NCBI RefSeq assembly: GCF_964656455.1
Contig: NC_135716.1
Location: forward strand, 104,440,389 to 104,504,388
Reading direction: 5' to 3'
Origin: Halichoerus grypus
Lineage: Eukaryota > Chordata > Mammalia > Carnivora > Phocidae
Length of the DNA: 64,000 nucleotides
Part shown: one piece after another, positions 1 through 9,833 of the stretch
Position numbering within the stretch: position 1 is the first letter of the stretch
Layout: the number at the start of each line of letters is the position of its first letter
Position numbers and translations under genes: made by a program
The notes under the pieces: model-generated
Told to the model about the DNA's origin: nothing
What the model saw: only the letters and a program-made list of their open reading frames with translations
Database searches by the model: none

Positions 1-112
1 TGGACCTCAATTTCTTCATTTATAAAATGGGGCATATAACAGCGTTGTGTGAGGAATAAGTGAAATAAGACTTAGCATATAGTGAGCACATGATAATTAT
101 TGGTAGTTATTA
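1..112 (+). repeat. MIR SINE, 3' part, cut by window edge
   Basis: The sequence reads like the second half of a MIR element in sense: a cCTCAatTTCttCATtTaTAAAATGGGG block, then a GTGAGGAataagtGAaAT block, then a TAGtgAgcacatgATaATTattGgTaGTTATTATT end. It is an old, tRNA-derived SINE shared by mammals and is heavily mutated. Its 5' half lies outside the window. Confidence 0.75.
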
Positions 113-606
113 TTCTAATTTTCTTTTGAGGCCACTTCTTACCTCTCCCACTCTGGTATTTGATGTAAATCTAAATTGAGAAGATATTTCTCAACCAGTA
201 GTACCTGATTCTGCTTAGTAGAATGATTAACGTTAAACGGAAATTTGAACTGAAATTAAAAGAAGTTCCATGGCAGTCCTATTGCTGGGAAGGCAGTGTC
301 CCCACAGTGGTCCTCGTACAAGCAGGGTCATGGGAGCCACCTCCCAGAAGCTCAGGTACCAAGACTGGCTCTAGAGAGCCTGGTTCCCACCCATAAGGGG
401 AGCTGTCAGCAGAGGAGTGATAAATAAGGACGGAATCTCCTCTGTCATTGGATTAAATTCAAAATAGTAAAGTAAGATATCTTTGCCAAAAAGAAATCCA
501 GAAAAAAAATGGACATTGAAATTTTCTTTTGAGGACAATTTCCCACAGGGACTTTTTATCCCCCCGGGACTTTTTTCCCCCCTTTCTTGTTACCTATAAA
601 TGTCTC
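113..606. other. non-repetitive stretch, no gene seen
   Basis: I recognise no repeat family and no convincing coding signal. The only local oddities are C-runs near 560-583, just before the SINE. Confidence 0.5.
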
Positions 607-799
607 GGGTGCCTGGGTAGCTCAGTCAGTTAAGCATCTACCTTCGGCTCAGGTCGTGATCTCAGGGTCCTGGGATCGAGCCCCACATCAGGCTCCCTGC
701 TCAGCAGGGAGCCTGCTTCTCCCTCTCCCTCTGCCTGCCGCTCCCCCTGCTTGTGCTCTCTCTCTCTGTCAAATAAATAAAATCTTAAAAAAAAAAAAA
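607..799 (+). mobile_element. Can-SINE (SINEC), full length
   Basis: It starts with a GGGTGCCTGGGTAGCTCAG head (A-box-like tRNA region), followed by a B-box-like GGGATCGAGCCCC, a CT-rich body, AAATAAATAAAATCTT and a terminal A-run. Such elements are non-autonomous and were mobilised by L1. A short ORF running through it (587-823) is just a translation of the SINE. Confidence 0.95.
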
Positions 800-1589
800 G
801 TCTCAATTCACAGAAAAGATTAGTAGCAGGAAAAAAAGAATAATAAAATATTCTCCATTGTTTTGATGGCTATTTAAGGACAGAAGATACTAATATCTGG
901 TAAAAGAATTAACTTTCTGTTTCAATTTACTGAAAATATTTGCTTTCTAGATTATGGAATCATAGAGCTTAAAACCAAGGGAAGGGGGCTTGAAGGCATG
1001 CAACAAATTTCTTTTTCTTTTCTTTTTTTTTCCTACAATGAAAAAACTAAGGCCTTGAAAGGAAGTAGAAGCGAAGTAGAAGCTAAGTCCCCTGTCTCCT
1101 GGACTAGTGCTTATACATTATGATCTTTCACCTGGCTTATGTTAGCCAGTCTTTCTTAAGAGTTCTGCAATCACACAAAAGCCCGGCAATGATCCATGCT
1201 GTCCAAAGACTTCATAGCAAGAGGCAGATACCATGATAACATTTGTAAATTCCAATTTCTTCTTCTATTTAAAGTATTTAAAATGGAAAGGATCAAGCAA
1301 TGGTTTCGAAATTAACACCAATGTCTATTTCAATGGGAGGAGCCATACATGTTAGCTGCTTAAAGCTGGGACCCCAGACACACATCTGCACTTGTTATTT
1401 AAAGTCTTGGGCCCTCTCAGATAAGAGTTATATTTTGGAAGAATACAGAGAGATTGAGAATCAGCTATAGAGGGGCTGATGGCCAAGGAAATTATCTTTG
1501 AAGGCACTTATGAGACCCTGGGTGGCATAATACCCAGAGAAATTATTGGAGCTGAGGAGTCAGGCAGGGCTACCGTGATGGGGACTGGT
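800..1589. other. mostly unique sequence with a small MIR remnant
   Basis: Nothing gene-like is visible. Around 1035-1130 an AAAAACTAAGGCCTTGAAAGG block resembles the reverse complement of the MIR core (weak). An 11-bp unit GAAGTAGAAGC is repeated in tandem at about 1062-1083. Confidence 0.45.
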
Positions 1590-1803
1590 GACTTGAGTTT
1601 TGCAGGATGAGTAAGCATAGGTGGACAAGATAGGAAGGGTGTTCCTGGCAGAGGAAACAGTAAATTGCAAATGTTGTTCCTCAGAGATAGTGACTGTGGC
1701 TAAATTTTGAAGGATGAGTAAGAACAGGTAGACAAGACAGGAAAGAGTAATCCTGGCAAAGGAAACAGATTAAATCTTGAAGGTTTACTTCCAGATATGA
1801 TAA
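1590..1803 (-). repeat. L2-like fragment present as a diverged ~107-bp tandem duplication
   Basis: AGGATGAGTAAG occurs at 1604-1615 and again at 1711-1722. GGAAACAG closes the matching block at 1653-1660 and 1761-1768. The two units align over their whole length, including the TTCCTGGCA(G/A)AGG part, with many substitutions, so the duplication is old. The text resembles antisense L2 (the 'GAAGGATGAGTAGG...CCAGGCAGAGGGAACAG' stretch, recalled). Confidence 0.7.
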
Positions 1804-1925
1804 GCTCCTTAAAGTCAGAGGCCATGTGCTGCTTCATTTTCCAACCCAAACTCTAGCACAGAGGCTGGCAGAATAGGAAATATGGAATGAATGACTGTTG
1901 AGTAGATGAATGGACACAGGCAGGG
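1795..1925 (+). repeat. L2 LINE 3' end
   Basis: It carries the L2 3'-end order in sense: AGCTCCTTaAaGtCAGaGgCcaTGTgctg, then a CTAGCACAGaGgCTGGCAgaaTAGg block, then TGGAATGAATGActgTTGA. It abuts an antisense L2-like piece, so two L2 remnants lie tail to tail here. Confidence 0.6.
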
Positions 1926-2769
1926 AGCACGTATCCTCAATTTTAGTCCTCAGAATTCAGCACTCTATCCCAAATGGGGTCTAGGAATCTATGTACTCTT
2001 CCAAGCTCCCCTAAGCCTCTGTCATGAGACATGCATCAGACAGCTGTGACCATGGGTCACATCTGGTAGCAGCTGTCTGGTTACCCAAGACTCACCAGTT
2101 TGAAGAGGAAGGCACTGTTTTCTTAGCTTTGGGCTCTGCTGGGAAATGAAGTCAATCTTAATACAGAGATAAAAATCAGCTGCAGGATAAATCAAGTTGT
2201 TCCTTAATAAAAACATGGACTAGGGTTATGGGTGGAGGGTAGCAAACATATTAAATTCCCCCTCACAGAGCAGAGAGTCTTCCTTTGATGTTGCGTTTCA
2301 AACTGAGGATCATCTTATAGTATCTAGATAAAATTATCCATCCCTCTAGCTACACAGCTGACAGAATTTAAGAGCAAAGTGGTTAATGCTCCCCAGTCCG
2401 TGAAGCCTTCTCCTGCTTCTGGGGACTAAAGTTTGGACTAACAAGCCCATGGTTGTAAGGACACTGAGGCAAACCACTTCCATTATGTTATATTTTTTTA
2501 ATATAAAGGTAATACATGCTAGTGGTAATTTTTTTCCAAATAGAACAAAAGGATAGTGTAATCAAGTAATATTGATAATTGTTGAAACTAGGTGATGGGT
2601 AAATGGTGGGGGGAGGTCCATTTTATCATTTTTTTTACTTGTATATGTTTGAAATTTTCTCTAACAAAATATATTTTAAAAAGGAGTCTCCATGCCCCCC
2701 ATGGTCTATAGCCCCTTAGGCCTCCAATTCTACTCTCCAGAGTTAGACATGAGATGATTTTTTCTATAT
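1926..2769. other. unique or unresolved sequence
   Basis: No gene is visible. The part around 2560-2685 (TGTTGAAACTAGGTGATGGG, then TTGAAATTTTC) looks like the 3' tail of an old LINE, but I cannot name the family. Confidence 0.4.
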
Positions 2770-2860
2770 TAAGTGTCCATTCAAGTCTTTTGCCCATTTC
2801 TCTTTTAGGGATTTTTGGGATATTCTTTCTTATTTGTTTGTAATTTCACTAATAAGGCAA
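2770..2860 (-). repeat. L1 ORF2 3' fragment, antisense
   Basis: The GTCCATTCAAGTCTTTTGCC stretch followed by a TTTTTGG..ATTcTTTCTTaTTTGTTTGTA block is the reverse complement of the 3' part of mammalian L1 ORF2. It is a short fragment with no coding potential. Confidence 0.6.
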
Positions 2861-3179
2861 TTTTTCTTTTGTCTGATGTATGCTACAGACATTTTGGCGC
2901 ACAGTATAATGATATGGTCAAGAGTAAACCTCTGGATCCAGATGACTGGGTTGCTGGAACACTTATCACTCCTGACAGGCAATATTGGCCAACTTACTCC
3001 AAAAAACCATCCACTGAAGTATACTATTGGTACAAAATGTACCCTAATCTCAGATTTACTTCTTGGATGCTCTCCCTTCCTAAATCTCTACACCTGATCA
3101 ATCATCTGTTGCTCTAGTATCTTCTAAATCCACTTTTCTTCCGCATCGCAACTGTTACTACCTCTACTAAGTTTACCTT
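2861..3179. other. unresolved sequence with a chance 100-aa ORF
   Basis: An ORF at 2815-3117 (+) reads partly through the L1 fragment and then into this segment. The second half is rich in Tyr, Trp and Asp and matches no family I recognise. There is no splice-site or codon pattern to support a gene. Confidence 0.35.
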
Positions 3180-3800
3180 AATTTCTGGCCTGGATTACTG
3201 CACGAACCTCCCTGCCTCCAGACTTACCCTACCCCTTCCTCACCAAAGCCAGAGTAATCTTTCTTAAACTCCGACCTGATTCTCTGTTTTCCCTGGCTGA
3301 AAGCACTGTCAGTACTACCTCCTGCCCTAGAATCCATCCAAGCTCTTAACCCAGCAACCAGAGTATTCTGAACATCACTAGCACCTGCCACAGAGCTGAT
3401 TTTTTAAAATCCAGGATTTAAGTGTGCTGGCTGTTAAATTGCTGGTAGCTGAAATCAGCCACGATGGGAAGATTCATACTGTGGAAATCAGCTGATATTC
3501 TCAGAGCTGGTTGACCAGCACACTTCACCTCCCCAGCCTCATCTCTTCTCACTCCCAGCTGGAGCTTTGCTCTCCAGCTGCACTGAACTACTGCCTGTTG
3601 TCTCTCGCTTCTGTGCCCTTATACCACTGCTCTGTCTGGAGGGCAACTCCTCTTCCTACTGGCTCTCTTCTACTCTTTCTTTAGGTCCTACATTAGCACT
3701 CACCTCCTCAAGGATGCCTTTCCTAATGTTCTGCCTTCATGTTGACTGATGTACCCCTTCTCTGTGCTCCCACAGCCTGCAGACATAAGTCTGTCTATAT
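3180..3800 (+). repeat. L2 LINE, 3' half
   Basis: The order of landmarks follows the L2 3' region in sense: GGCCTGGATTACTGCAcgAa CCTCC, CCTGCCTCCAG, AGCCAGAGTAATCTTTCTTA, CCTCATCTCTTCTCACTCCC, CACTGAACTACT, CTTCTGTGCCcTTaTAC, then CACCTCCTCAAGGATGCCTT and CTGTGCTCCCACAGC. It is ancient (shared by mammals) and has no open frame. An interruption of about 130 bp near 3400-3530 may be another small repeat. Confidence 0.85.
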
Positions 3801-3849
3801 CTGCAACTACATATAAAATAGGATTTGCTATTTGCCACACAATGTAAAA

Positions 3850-3922
3850 AGTTGAGATGCATGACCTCATTTAATCCTCAGTTGCATGAGATGGTCACTA
3901 TTGTTAAAAAAAAAAAAATTCA
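3850..3922 (-). repeat. short MIR remnant, antisense
   Basis: ATGACCTCATTTAATCCTCA followed by a TGAGATGGTCACTATTGTT block matches the antisense MIR 'CATTTAATCCTCACAACAACCCTATGAGGTAGG' zone. A SINE interrupts it immediately downstream. Confidence 0.55.
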
Positions 3923-4130
3923 GGGGCACCTGGGTGCCTCCATTGGTTAAGCATCTGGCTCCTGATTTTGGCTTAGGTCATGATCTCCAGGTCCTGGGAT
4001 CAAGCCCCGAGTCAGGCTCCACACTCAGTGCAGAGCCTGCTTGAAATTCTCTCTCTCCCTCTCCCTCTGCTTCTCCCCTGCATGTTCTCTTTCTAAAATA
4101 AATAAATCTTTTTTAAAAAAACAAAAACAA
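3923..4130 (+). mobile_element. Can-SINE, full length
   Basis: It has a GGGGCACCTGGGTGCCTC head, GGGATCAAGCCCCGAGTCAG, a CT-rich body and an AAATAAATAAATCTTTTTTAAA tail. AAATTCA flanks it on both sides as a short possible target-site duplication. Confidence 0.95.
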
Positions 4131-4131
4131 A

Positions 4132-4560
4132 ATTCAACTGAGTAAATGTAACAATTTAATTGGCTTTATTCAACAATTCATAAATCAGGCAGCATCCCAT
4201 CTAACGAGTAGAAGGGAGCTTCAAAGAGTTGCTAGAAATGGAAGGATCTTATAGGCAGAAGGAAGGTGGGACAGGAATTTTGAATAGTGGATTATTTCAG
4301 GCAAGGTTACCTTCCCTTAAGGGAAGACAGAATATCTTCTCATGTGAACTAGCCTCATAGTGCTGATCAGGAAATTCCAGACTGACTGGCCAAAAATTCC
4401 ACTCCAGGGAAAGGATAAAACTGCAGTTAGGTTAGCTATTCACAAGCCTTGGTGGGGCTTAGCAGAAGTGACTCCATTCGGGAGGGCCTCTCGTTTCTTT
4501 TTAGCACTATCTGAGATGAAGAAATTCAGGCTTAGAGCATTTCTATAAACACCACGAGAT
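4132..4560. repeat. probable LTR-like or other ancient interspersed repeat, family unknown
   Basis: The sequence (starting TCAACTGAGTAAATGTAACA, later GGCAGCATCCCATCTAACGA, GGCCAAAAATTCCACTCCAG and GGTGGGGCTTAGCAGAAGTG) reads like a dispersed repeat to me, not unique DNA. I cannot name the family. No coding region is seen. Confidence 0.35.
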
Positions 4561-4564
4561 TAGA

Positions 4565-4650
4565 AGATACCTTGTACACACATGTATCACAGTGCCTGGT
4601 ACTTAGTGGGTGTTCAACACATGTAGATATTGAATAAATTCATTCTAAAC
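4565..4650 (+). repeat. L2 LINE 3' terminus
   Basis: CACAGTGCCTGGTACTTAGT followed by GGGTGTTCAACACATGTAGAT and TTGAATAAATTCATTC matches the terminal L2 'CACAGTGCCTGGCACATAGTAGGTGCTCAATAAATG' motif in sense. Only the very 3' end is present. Confidence 0.7.
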
Positions 4651-5687
4651 CACTAAACAGCTTGTCAAATTCTATATTATAACATTCAAAGCATTTTGTC
4701 CCAATGTCATATTAATGCTCATAAACTCTCTAGAAGCTTACAAATAATGCTGACTGGAAAGTTTACCCATTAATTTTCACAGCTAGCTGGTGCAAGACTC
4801 CTTTCTCAGGAAGCAGCGAACAAGAGTGCCCCTAAATTGCTGTTACTCAGACCTCAGCTGGGACTCAGAAGGCTGGGACTTCTCCCCTGAAAGCATTGGC
4901 TTCCTGAGTTTCCACAAGAGGCTTTTTTTTCACTGTTTTGTTTTTAAGTTGTGATTTCTGCATGACCACCCCTGAGATTCATTTGACCTTTTGTCGTAGT
5001 TTCAAAAGAGCAGCCAAGAAACTTGGTTTTGAAATTGAATCAGAGACAAGGGTTATGAACCTGAGTACTCTCCCGGCCATTTGGTTGCACTGTGAACTGT
5101 TAGGGCACAGCTGTCAATAAAGTTTTATCCAGCAAAAGTAGTCCCCCAAAGAAACGATATTCATTTGAGAACGAAACTACTTCCAACTGACTTTACCTCT
5201 TGGATTTTTTCAGTAATCACAACTAATGTCTATAGCACCTTCGTGGCGGCTGCCTAGCCATGGCTTCCTCAACACTTTCTGTTGTTCTGCTATGCATTGA
5301 TTCCTTAAATGGATTCAAAACTCCTAAATGGGAAGAGAGCTTCTCCTCCTTGAAATGGAACCATGTGCTTCCTGCAGGCATAAAAACAGCTTATTTGAAC
5401 ATTAGGAAAAATCAACCAAATTAAGATAAAGGACTTTTTTCAAGCCAACTGATTGAAAATTGGTTCTTTTTTAAATGATGTCTAATGCTAAGTCTTTTAT
5501 TGATTTCCCCTGAAGATTAACTAGAATCAGAGAAGCAATAACGGGAGGCCACTCTACATGAGGAAAACTGAAGTAAAACCATTTTACAAAAAGCGTTTAC
5601 TCTCCCTTTTCTTTACCCTCCCTTGGCAACACATTTGGGACATAGCAAGGCAGACTGAAATAAACTTTGTTGTAAGAATTTCAAAGG
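4651..5687. other. unique sequence, no gene seen
   Basis: About 1 kb without a recognised repeat. Two short ORFs (4938-5120 and 5558-5872) have no family resemblance. The second one runs into the next SINE. Confidence 0.5.
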
Positions 5688-5892
5688 GGGGCGCCTGGGT
5701 GGCTCAGTCGCTTAAGCGTCTGCCTTCAGCTCAGGTCATGATCTCAGCCTCCTGGGATCGAGGCCCACATTGGGCTCCCTGCTCCGCGGGGAGTCTGCTT
5801 CTCCCTCTCCCTCAGCCTGCTGCTCTGCCTACTTGTGCTCTCTCTCTATCTCTCTGTCACATAAATAAATAAAATCTTAAAAAAAAAAAAAA
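5688..5892 (+). mobile_element. Can-SINE with clear target-site duplication
   Basis: The head is GGGGCGCCTGGGTGGCTCAG, followed by a CT-rich body and an AATAAATAAAATCTTAAAAA tail. The flanks AAGAATTTCAAAGG (5674-5687) and AAGAATCTCAAAGG (5891-5904) are a 14-bp target-site duplication with one mismatch. The near-consensus head suggests a fairly recent copy. Confidence 0.97.
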
Positions 5893-6254
5893 GAATCTCA
5901 AAGGACTCTGTTTACCTGGTTCAGGTTCCTATTCTTCACCAGACTTAAAGAGGATTCTTTAAACTCAAGATAATAAGAAATGACAAAAATATTTGTTAAA
6001 AATAACTGAACCTACATTCTGTGCTGTGTATCATAAGCACAAGGAATAGTAGCTTATAGCATTACTATTGATGCCCAGTATGTACTGCAAAGCTACTTTG
6101 ATTAAAATTTCCTTATACTTACTTTTCTGAAATTGTGCACCACAAATGTATTCTCAGGGAATTATTGGATACAGCCATTGGCTGTATCACCAATGAAGAG
6201 GTAGTGCATTGAGGATAAGCATAAATTTTGGATCTCTGAATGTAAACTTTTGAA
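5893..6254. other. unique sequence, no gene seen
   Basis: No repeat or coding signal recognised. A short inverted repeat around 6165-6192 (GGATACAGCCA / TGGCTGTATC) could form a small hairpin. Confidence 0.5.
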
Positions 6255-6770
6255 AAACCTCCTTTTTCTTCTTTATTTTTTTTAAATTTTTAAATGGGGG
6301 CATAATATACATATAGTACAGTGTTTAAATCTTAAGTACAGCTTAATTACTTTTTACATGTGTATCCATGGAAGTACCACACAAACAAGACATAAAACAT
6401 CCCTGGCCTCCCAGAGTCTTTCTGAAACCCACTCCCAGTCAATACCCTCCAAAAATAACCACTCTTCTATTACCATAAATTAGTTTTACCTGTCCTTGAA
6501 CTTCATATAAATGGAATCATAATTGTTTTCTTCTGTGCCTAGCTTCTTTCACACAACATTATGTCGGTGAGATTCATCTATGTTGTTGCATATAATAATA
6601 GCTTGCTCTTTTTCATTATTTTATAATATTCTACTATTGATGGACATTTGGGTTTAAGTCTTTGGTTATTATGAATAGAGTAACTATGAACATTCTTGTA
6701 TATCTTTGAGGTGGACATAATTCTCTGGGGTATACACCTAGAAGTGGAATTGCTAGAATACAGAGGAGAC
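6255..6770 (-). repeat. old L1 3' end, antisense
   Basis: Antisense L1 landmarks run in order: a TTTTTACATGTGTATCCATG block, AACCACTCTTCTATTACCAT, a TTCATATAAATGGAATCATA block, TTCTTTCACACAACATTATG, TTCATCTATGTTGTTGCATA, a GATGGACATTTGGGTT block and AGAAGTGGAATTGCT. This is the L1 3'UTR and 3' end of ORF2. It is 5'-truncated and has no usable frame. Confidence 0.85.
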
Positions 6771-7979
6771 TATGTCTGGAAGCTTTATCTTTAATAATTA
6801 AAAAAAAAAAAGAGTGGTGGTAGGGGGTACAATACCTTCTATCGGTATCTATTTGTGTTAGTTGACATTCTGAGGGAGTGTTTTATAGCTGTAGTTGGTC
6901 AAATTGAACAGGTGCACTTCTAGGTAAAATCTCAAGGAGTGAGTGGGTAAAGCCAGAAGATACTTGAACTACCTCACTAATACATTGTATATGGGTCAAT
7001 AAGAATTATTTACATGACTTATTTGATCCTCTAGGAAATGCCAAAGTTTGAAATATTCTGTCATTAAAAATTCTTGGAAGTATGAGAGTGCTCCAATTAG
7101 ACTCAACTATAAGATCTTTGATGCAACGCAAAGCTATCTATGGACCCAAGTAATCACAGGAGAGTTTTTCACAGGGAAATGAACAATGTCCTCGTCTACC
7201 TTTTCTATTGGCCATGGAGGATTTGGAACTTCCACTTGGAAGTCATCAGTGAGAATAAAAATATTTTCCTTCTTATTTCAACCACAGCACCCAACTTCAA
7301 ATAAAATGTCTCCTCTCTCTTTGGGTTTTTCGCAGGTTTGAGTTAAAGTCTTTGCATGGGGAATAAATCTGGTGCCAAGTACGAGTTAATATTATATTAT
7401 ACTTATCCTCTGGGGAAGCTGAAGTCTGATCAACTTCCTCCACATTGTAGAACTGTTTCTTCTTTCCCTTAAATGCATCCCTGCCCTCCCCAGCTCTCCC
7501 GCGACTACAACACAAATGATTTGTGTTTATCTGTTATGTCCTAGTCTCCTTTTGCAAATCACTTTATTTTCTGTAAAACCCCTTTGTTACAGCATATCTC
7601 TTAACTACCTTCCTACATCCCATTGGCATTAGATTAATTGTACAAAGTTTATCTTGGGGTTTTGTCTAGACTTAAAAAAAAAAAGAAAGGAAAAAAAGCA
7701 ACCTGGGAATAGTTCCAGGTTTTTTGATTAACTGGGCAGTTCTGGAAATTAAGTCTGCTTTTGCCATTCTTCACTTGAATTACGGTATTTGTCACTGGCC
7801 TTTTATATCTGGGTGTGCTGGTAAGAATTTCTGCTAATACAGGATGTAACAACTTGGATTCTCAAGAAAGTGTTCATTCTGAAGTCATTTCACCTTCGTA
7901 TATAAATCTTTACTTAGGTTTCTTAATAAAACAGGGGTCAATGTTAGACCTTTTCTAAAAAAAAAAAAAAAATGTTACC
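6771..7979. other. unresolved 1.2-kb stretch
   Basis: I cannot assign it. Two short antisense ORFs (7297-7515 and 7649-7852) are open, and the text has a retroelement-like feel. That is an impression, and I see no named motif such as a polymerase YXDD or a zinc knuckle. Confidence 0.3.
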
Positions 7980-8201
7980 GGGGCGCCTGGGTGGTTCAGT
8001 CATTAAGCGTCTGCCTTCGGCTTAGGTCATGATCCCAGGGTCCTAGGATTGAGCCCTGAGTCGGGCTCCCTGCTCCTCGAGAAGCCTGCTTCTCCCTCTC
8101 CCTCTGCCCCTGTTTGTGTTCCCTCTCTCGCTGTCTCTCTCTCTGTCAAATAAATAAATAAAATCTTAAACATAAATAAATAAATAAATAAAAATTTTTT
8201 T
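7980..8201 (+). mobile_element. Can-SINE, full length
   Basis: It has a GGGGCGCCTGGGTGGTTCAG head, body GTTTGTGTTCCCTCTCTCGC and a long (AAAT)n tail. AAATGTTACC (7970-7979) and AAATGCTACC (8202-8211) flank it as a target-site duplication. Confidence 0.96.
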
Positions 8202-8513
8202 AAATGCTACCAAGTCCTTATCATAGAGATCGGTGTGGTCTTCAAATCTTTTCCTTCAGATGGCTTTAACATCTGTTGGTCCAATTTAACTTTGTTTCGA
8301 AGGAACTTGGATCAGCGAGGATTATTTTATTCACTATAGGCAACCACTCTTCAAGATTGTCCAATTTGTTCCTCTGTTGGAATCTACATGCACAATTCTG
8401 AAAACTATGATAACTATAATTTTATTCAAATTGATCAGTAGCATGTGGCTGCCTGAAAGGCACCATCAAACTAAGAACAGTCAACATGTTGATTACAAAA
8501 CTGGATCAGCTCT
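8202..8513. other. unresolved sequence, continuation of the pre-SINE locus
   Basis: It continues the 7.0-7.98 kb segment across the SINE. No gene is visible. Confidence 0.35.
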
Positions 8514-8554
8514 GGGGCACCTGGGTGACTCAGTCAGTTGAGCATCGGACTCTT

Positions 8555-8756
8555 TTTTTTTTTTTTTAAGATTTTATTTATTTATTTGACAGAGAGAGAC
8601 ACAGCAAGAGAGGGAACACAAACAGGGGGAGTGGGAGAGGGAGAAGCAGGCTTCCCGCCGAGGAGGGAGCCCGATATGGGGCTCGATCCCAGGACCCTGA
8701 GATCATGACCTTAGCCAAAGGCAGACGCTTAACGACTGAGCCACCCAGGCGCCCCA
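8555..8756 (-). mobile_element. Can-SINE (inner copy) inserted in a SINE
   Basis: It is antisense: a poly(T) start, AAGATTTTATTTATTTATTT, GACAGAGAGAGAC, then GAGCCACCCAGGCGCCCC at its right end. The host sequence AGCATCGGACTCTT is duplicated perfectly at 8541-8554 and 8757-8770. This 14-bp duplication proves insertion into the outer SINE. Confidence 0.98.
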
Positions 8757-8887
8757 AGCATCGGACTCTTGATTTCTGCTCAGGTCCTGATCTCAGGGTC
8801 ATGGAATCAAGCCCCAGGTCAGGCTCCATGCTCTTAGCTTAAGCTTCTCTCTCACCTTCTCCCTCTCCCTGCTCGTGTGCTCTCTCT

Positions 8888-8937
8888 CAAAACAAACAAA
8901 CAAATAAACAAACAAACAAACAAACAAATAAAAACAA
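8888..8937. repeat. (AAAC)n/(AAAT)n microsatellite
   Basis: About twelve 4-bp units of AAAC with two AAAT variants, grown from the A-rich tail of the outer SINE. Length polymorphism is likely. Confidence 0.9.
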
Positions 8938-8946
8938 AGCCAGATT

Positions 8947-9143
8947 GGGGCGCCTGGGTGGCTCAGATGGTTAAGTGTCTGCCTTCGGCTCAGGTCATGA
9001 TCTCAGGGTCTTGGGATCGAGCCCCGCGTCGGGCTCCCTACTCAGCGGGAGGCCTGCTTCTCTCTCTCCCTCTACTACTCCTCCCTGCTTGTACTCTCTC
9101 ACTCTCTCTGTCGAATAAATAAATAAAATCTTTAAAAAAAAAA
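8947..9143 (+). mobile_element. Can-SINE, full length
   Basis: It has a GGCGCCTGGGTGGCTCAG head, GGGATCGAGCCCCGCGTCGG and AATAAATAAAATCTTTAAAA. ACAAAGCCAGATT lies on both sides (about 8934-8946 and 9145-9157), giving a 13-bp perfect target-site duplication. It inserted right behind the tail of the outer SINE, a typical A-rich target. Confidence 0.97.
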
Positions 9144-9234
9144 AACAAAGCCAGATTAGTTCTACCTTCATGAGATGGACCAAGAGTTGCTTCTTGCTAA
9201 GTGGTCTTCTGCATACCTTGCCACTAGAAGAAAG

Positions 9235-9325
9235 AAAGGGAAGGAACTAACATTCATTGAATGCCACATGCCGAACACTCTGGAAATATTTTACATGGGT
9301 TAGCTGAAAATTCATAATTACAGGA
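9235..9325 (-). repeat. MIR fragment, antisense
   Basis: CTAACATTCATTGAATGCCA, a CTCTGGAAATATTTTACATG block and GGTTAGCTGA match the antisense start of MIR (ACCAACATTTATTGAGCGCTTACTATGTGCC region). Confidence 0.55.
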
Positions 9326-9594
9326 AAGGAGTGAAGTAACTTTTCATAATGACAAGAATGGAGAATTTCTTAATCATAGGTGTTATGTATTTTACAGATT
9401 CTTGTCCAATCTGAGGAGGTCTCTTTGGGGATGAGTAGAAGAGGTTGAGCAGCTGAGTTTAAAAGACTTTCCTGTCTTGAATAATTATTGGTTCAACTCC
9501 TGAATGTATTTTCTCAATTGCTGCTATTTATACTTCTAGCCTTGCCCTAACTCTCTTATTATTAACTTGTTAATAATTTTAATTATATATATAT
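9326..9594. other. unique AT-rich sequence
   Basis: No gene is visible. The right end (9554-9594) forms the left arm of the inverted repeat described for 9812-9833. Confidence 0.5.
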
Positions 9595-9610
9595 AAAACA
9601 AGTTAATATT

Positions 9611-9809
9611 TTTTTTTTTTTTAAAGATTTTATTTATTTATTTGAGAGAGAGAGAATGAGAGAGAGCACATGAGAGGGGGGGAGGGTCAGAGGGAGAAGC
9701 AGACTCCCCGCCGAGCAGGGAGCCCGACGCGGGACTCGATCCAGGTACTCCAGGATCATGACCTGAGCCGAAGGCAGTCGCCCAACCAACTGAGCCACCC
9801 AGGCGCCCT
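9611..9809 (-). mobile_element. Can-SINE with perfect 16-bp target-site duplication
   Basis: It has a poly(T) start, AAAGATTTTATTTATTTATT, then GAGCCACCCAGGCGCCC at the right end. AAAACAAGTTAATATT is present perfectly at 9595-9610 and 9810-9825. The intact duplication suggests a young insertion. Confidence 0.97.
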
Positions 9810-9811
9810 AA

Positions 9812-9833
9812 AACAAGTTAATATTAACTTGTT
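9812..9833. repeat. 22-bp perfect palindrome at a SINE target site
   Basis: AACAAGTTAAT is followed directly by its reverse complement ATTAACTTGTT. An extra ATTAACTTGTTAATAATTT copy lies at about 9561-9579. Before the SINE arrived the locus held both arms of an AT-rich inverted repeat. Confidence 0.9.

Larger units (their letters stand above)
8514..8937 (+). mobile_element. Can-SINE (outer copy), split by another SINE
   Basis: The head is GGGGCACCTGGGTGACTCAG. The tRNA-like region is interrupted at 8555 and resumes at 8757 with GATTTCTGCTCAGGTCCTGA. The 3' tail has expanded into an (AAAC)n/(AAAT)n run at about 8888-8937. It must be older than the SINE inside it. Confidence 0.95.

Noticed and set aside
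587..823. ORF with GAWVAQ...LPSAQVMI-like peptide, also in ORFs at 5558, 8877, 20404, 22688, 28471 and 43563
   Set aside because: The shared peptide is simply the translation of the Can-SINE head in one frame. It is not a protein family.
2815..3117. 100-aa ORF rich in Tyr, Trp and Asp
   Set aside because: The first third is antisense L1, no family resemblance is seen, and the end runs toward an L2. Chance is the simpler reading.
8888..8937. CRISPR-like regular repeat
   Set aside because: It is a plain (AAAC)n microsatellite with no spacers, and the genome is mammalian.
8940..9000. tRNA gene
   Set aside because: The A- and B-box-like text is the tRNA-derived head of a SINE; no cloverleaf with an acceptor stem is present. 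The same holds for all other SINE heads.
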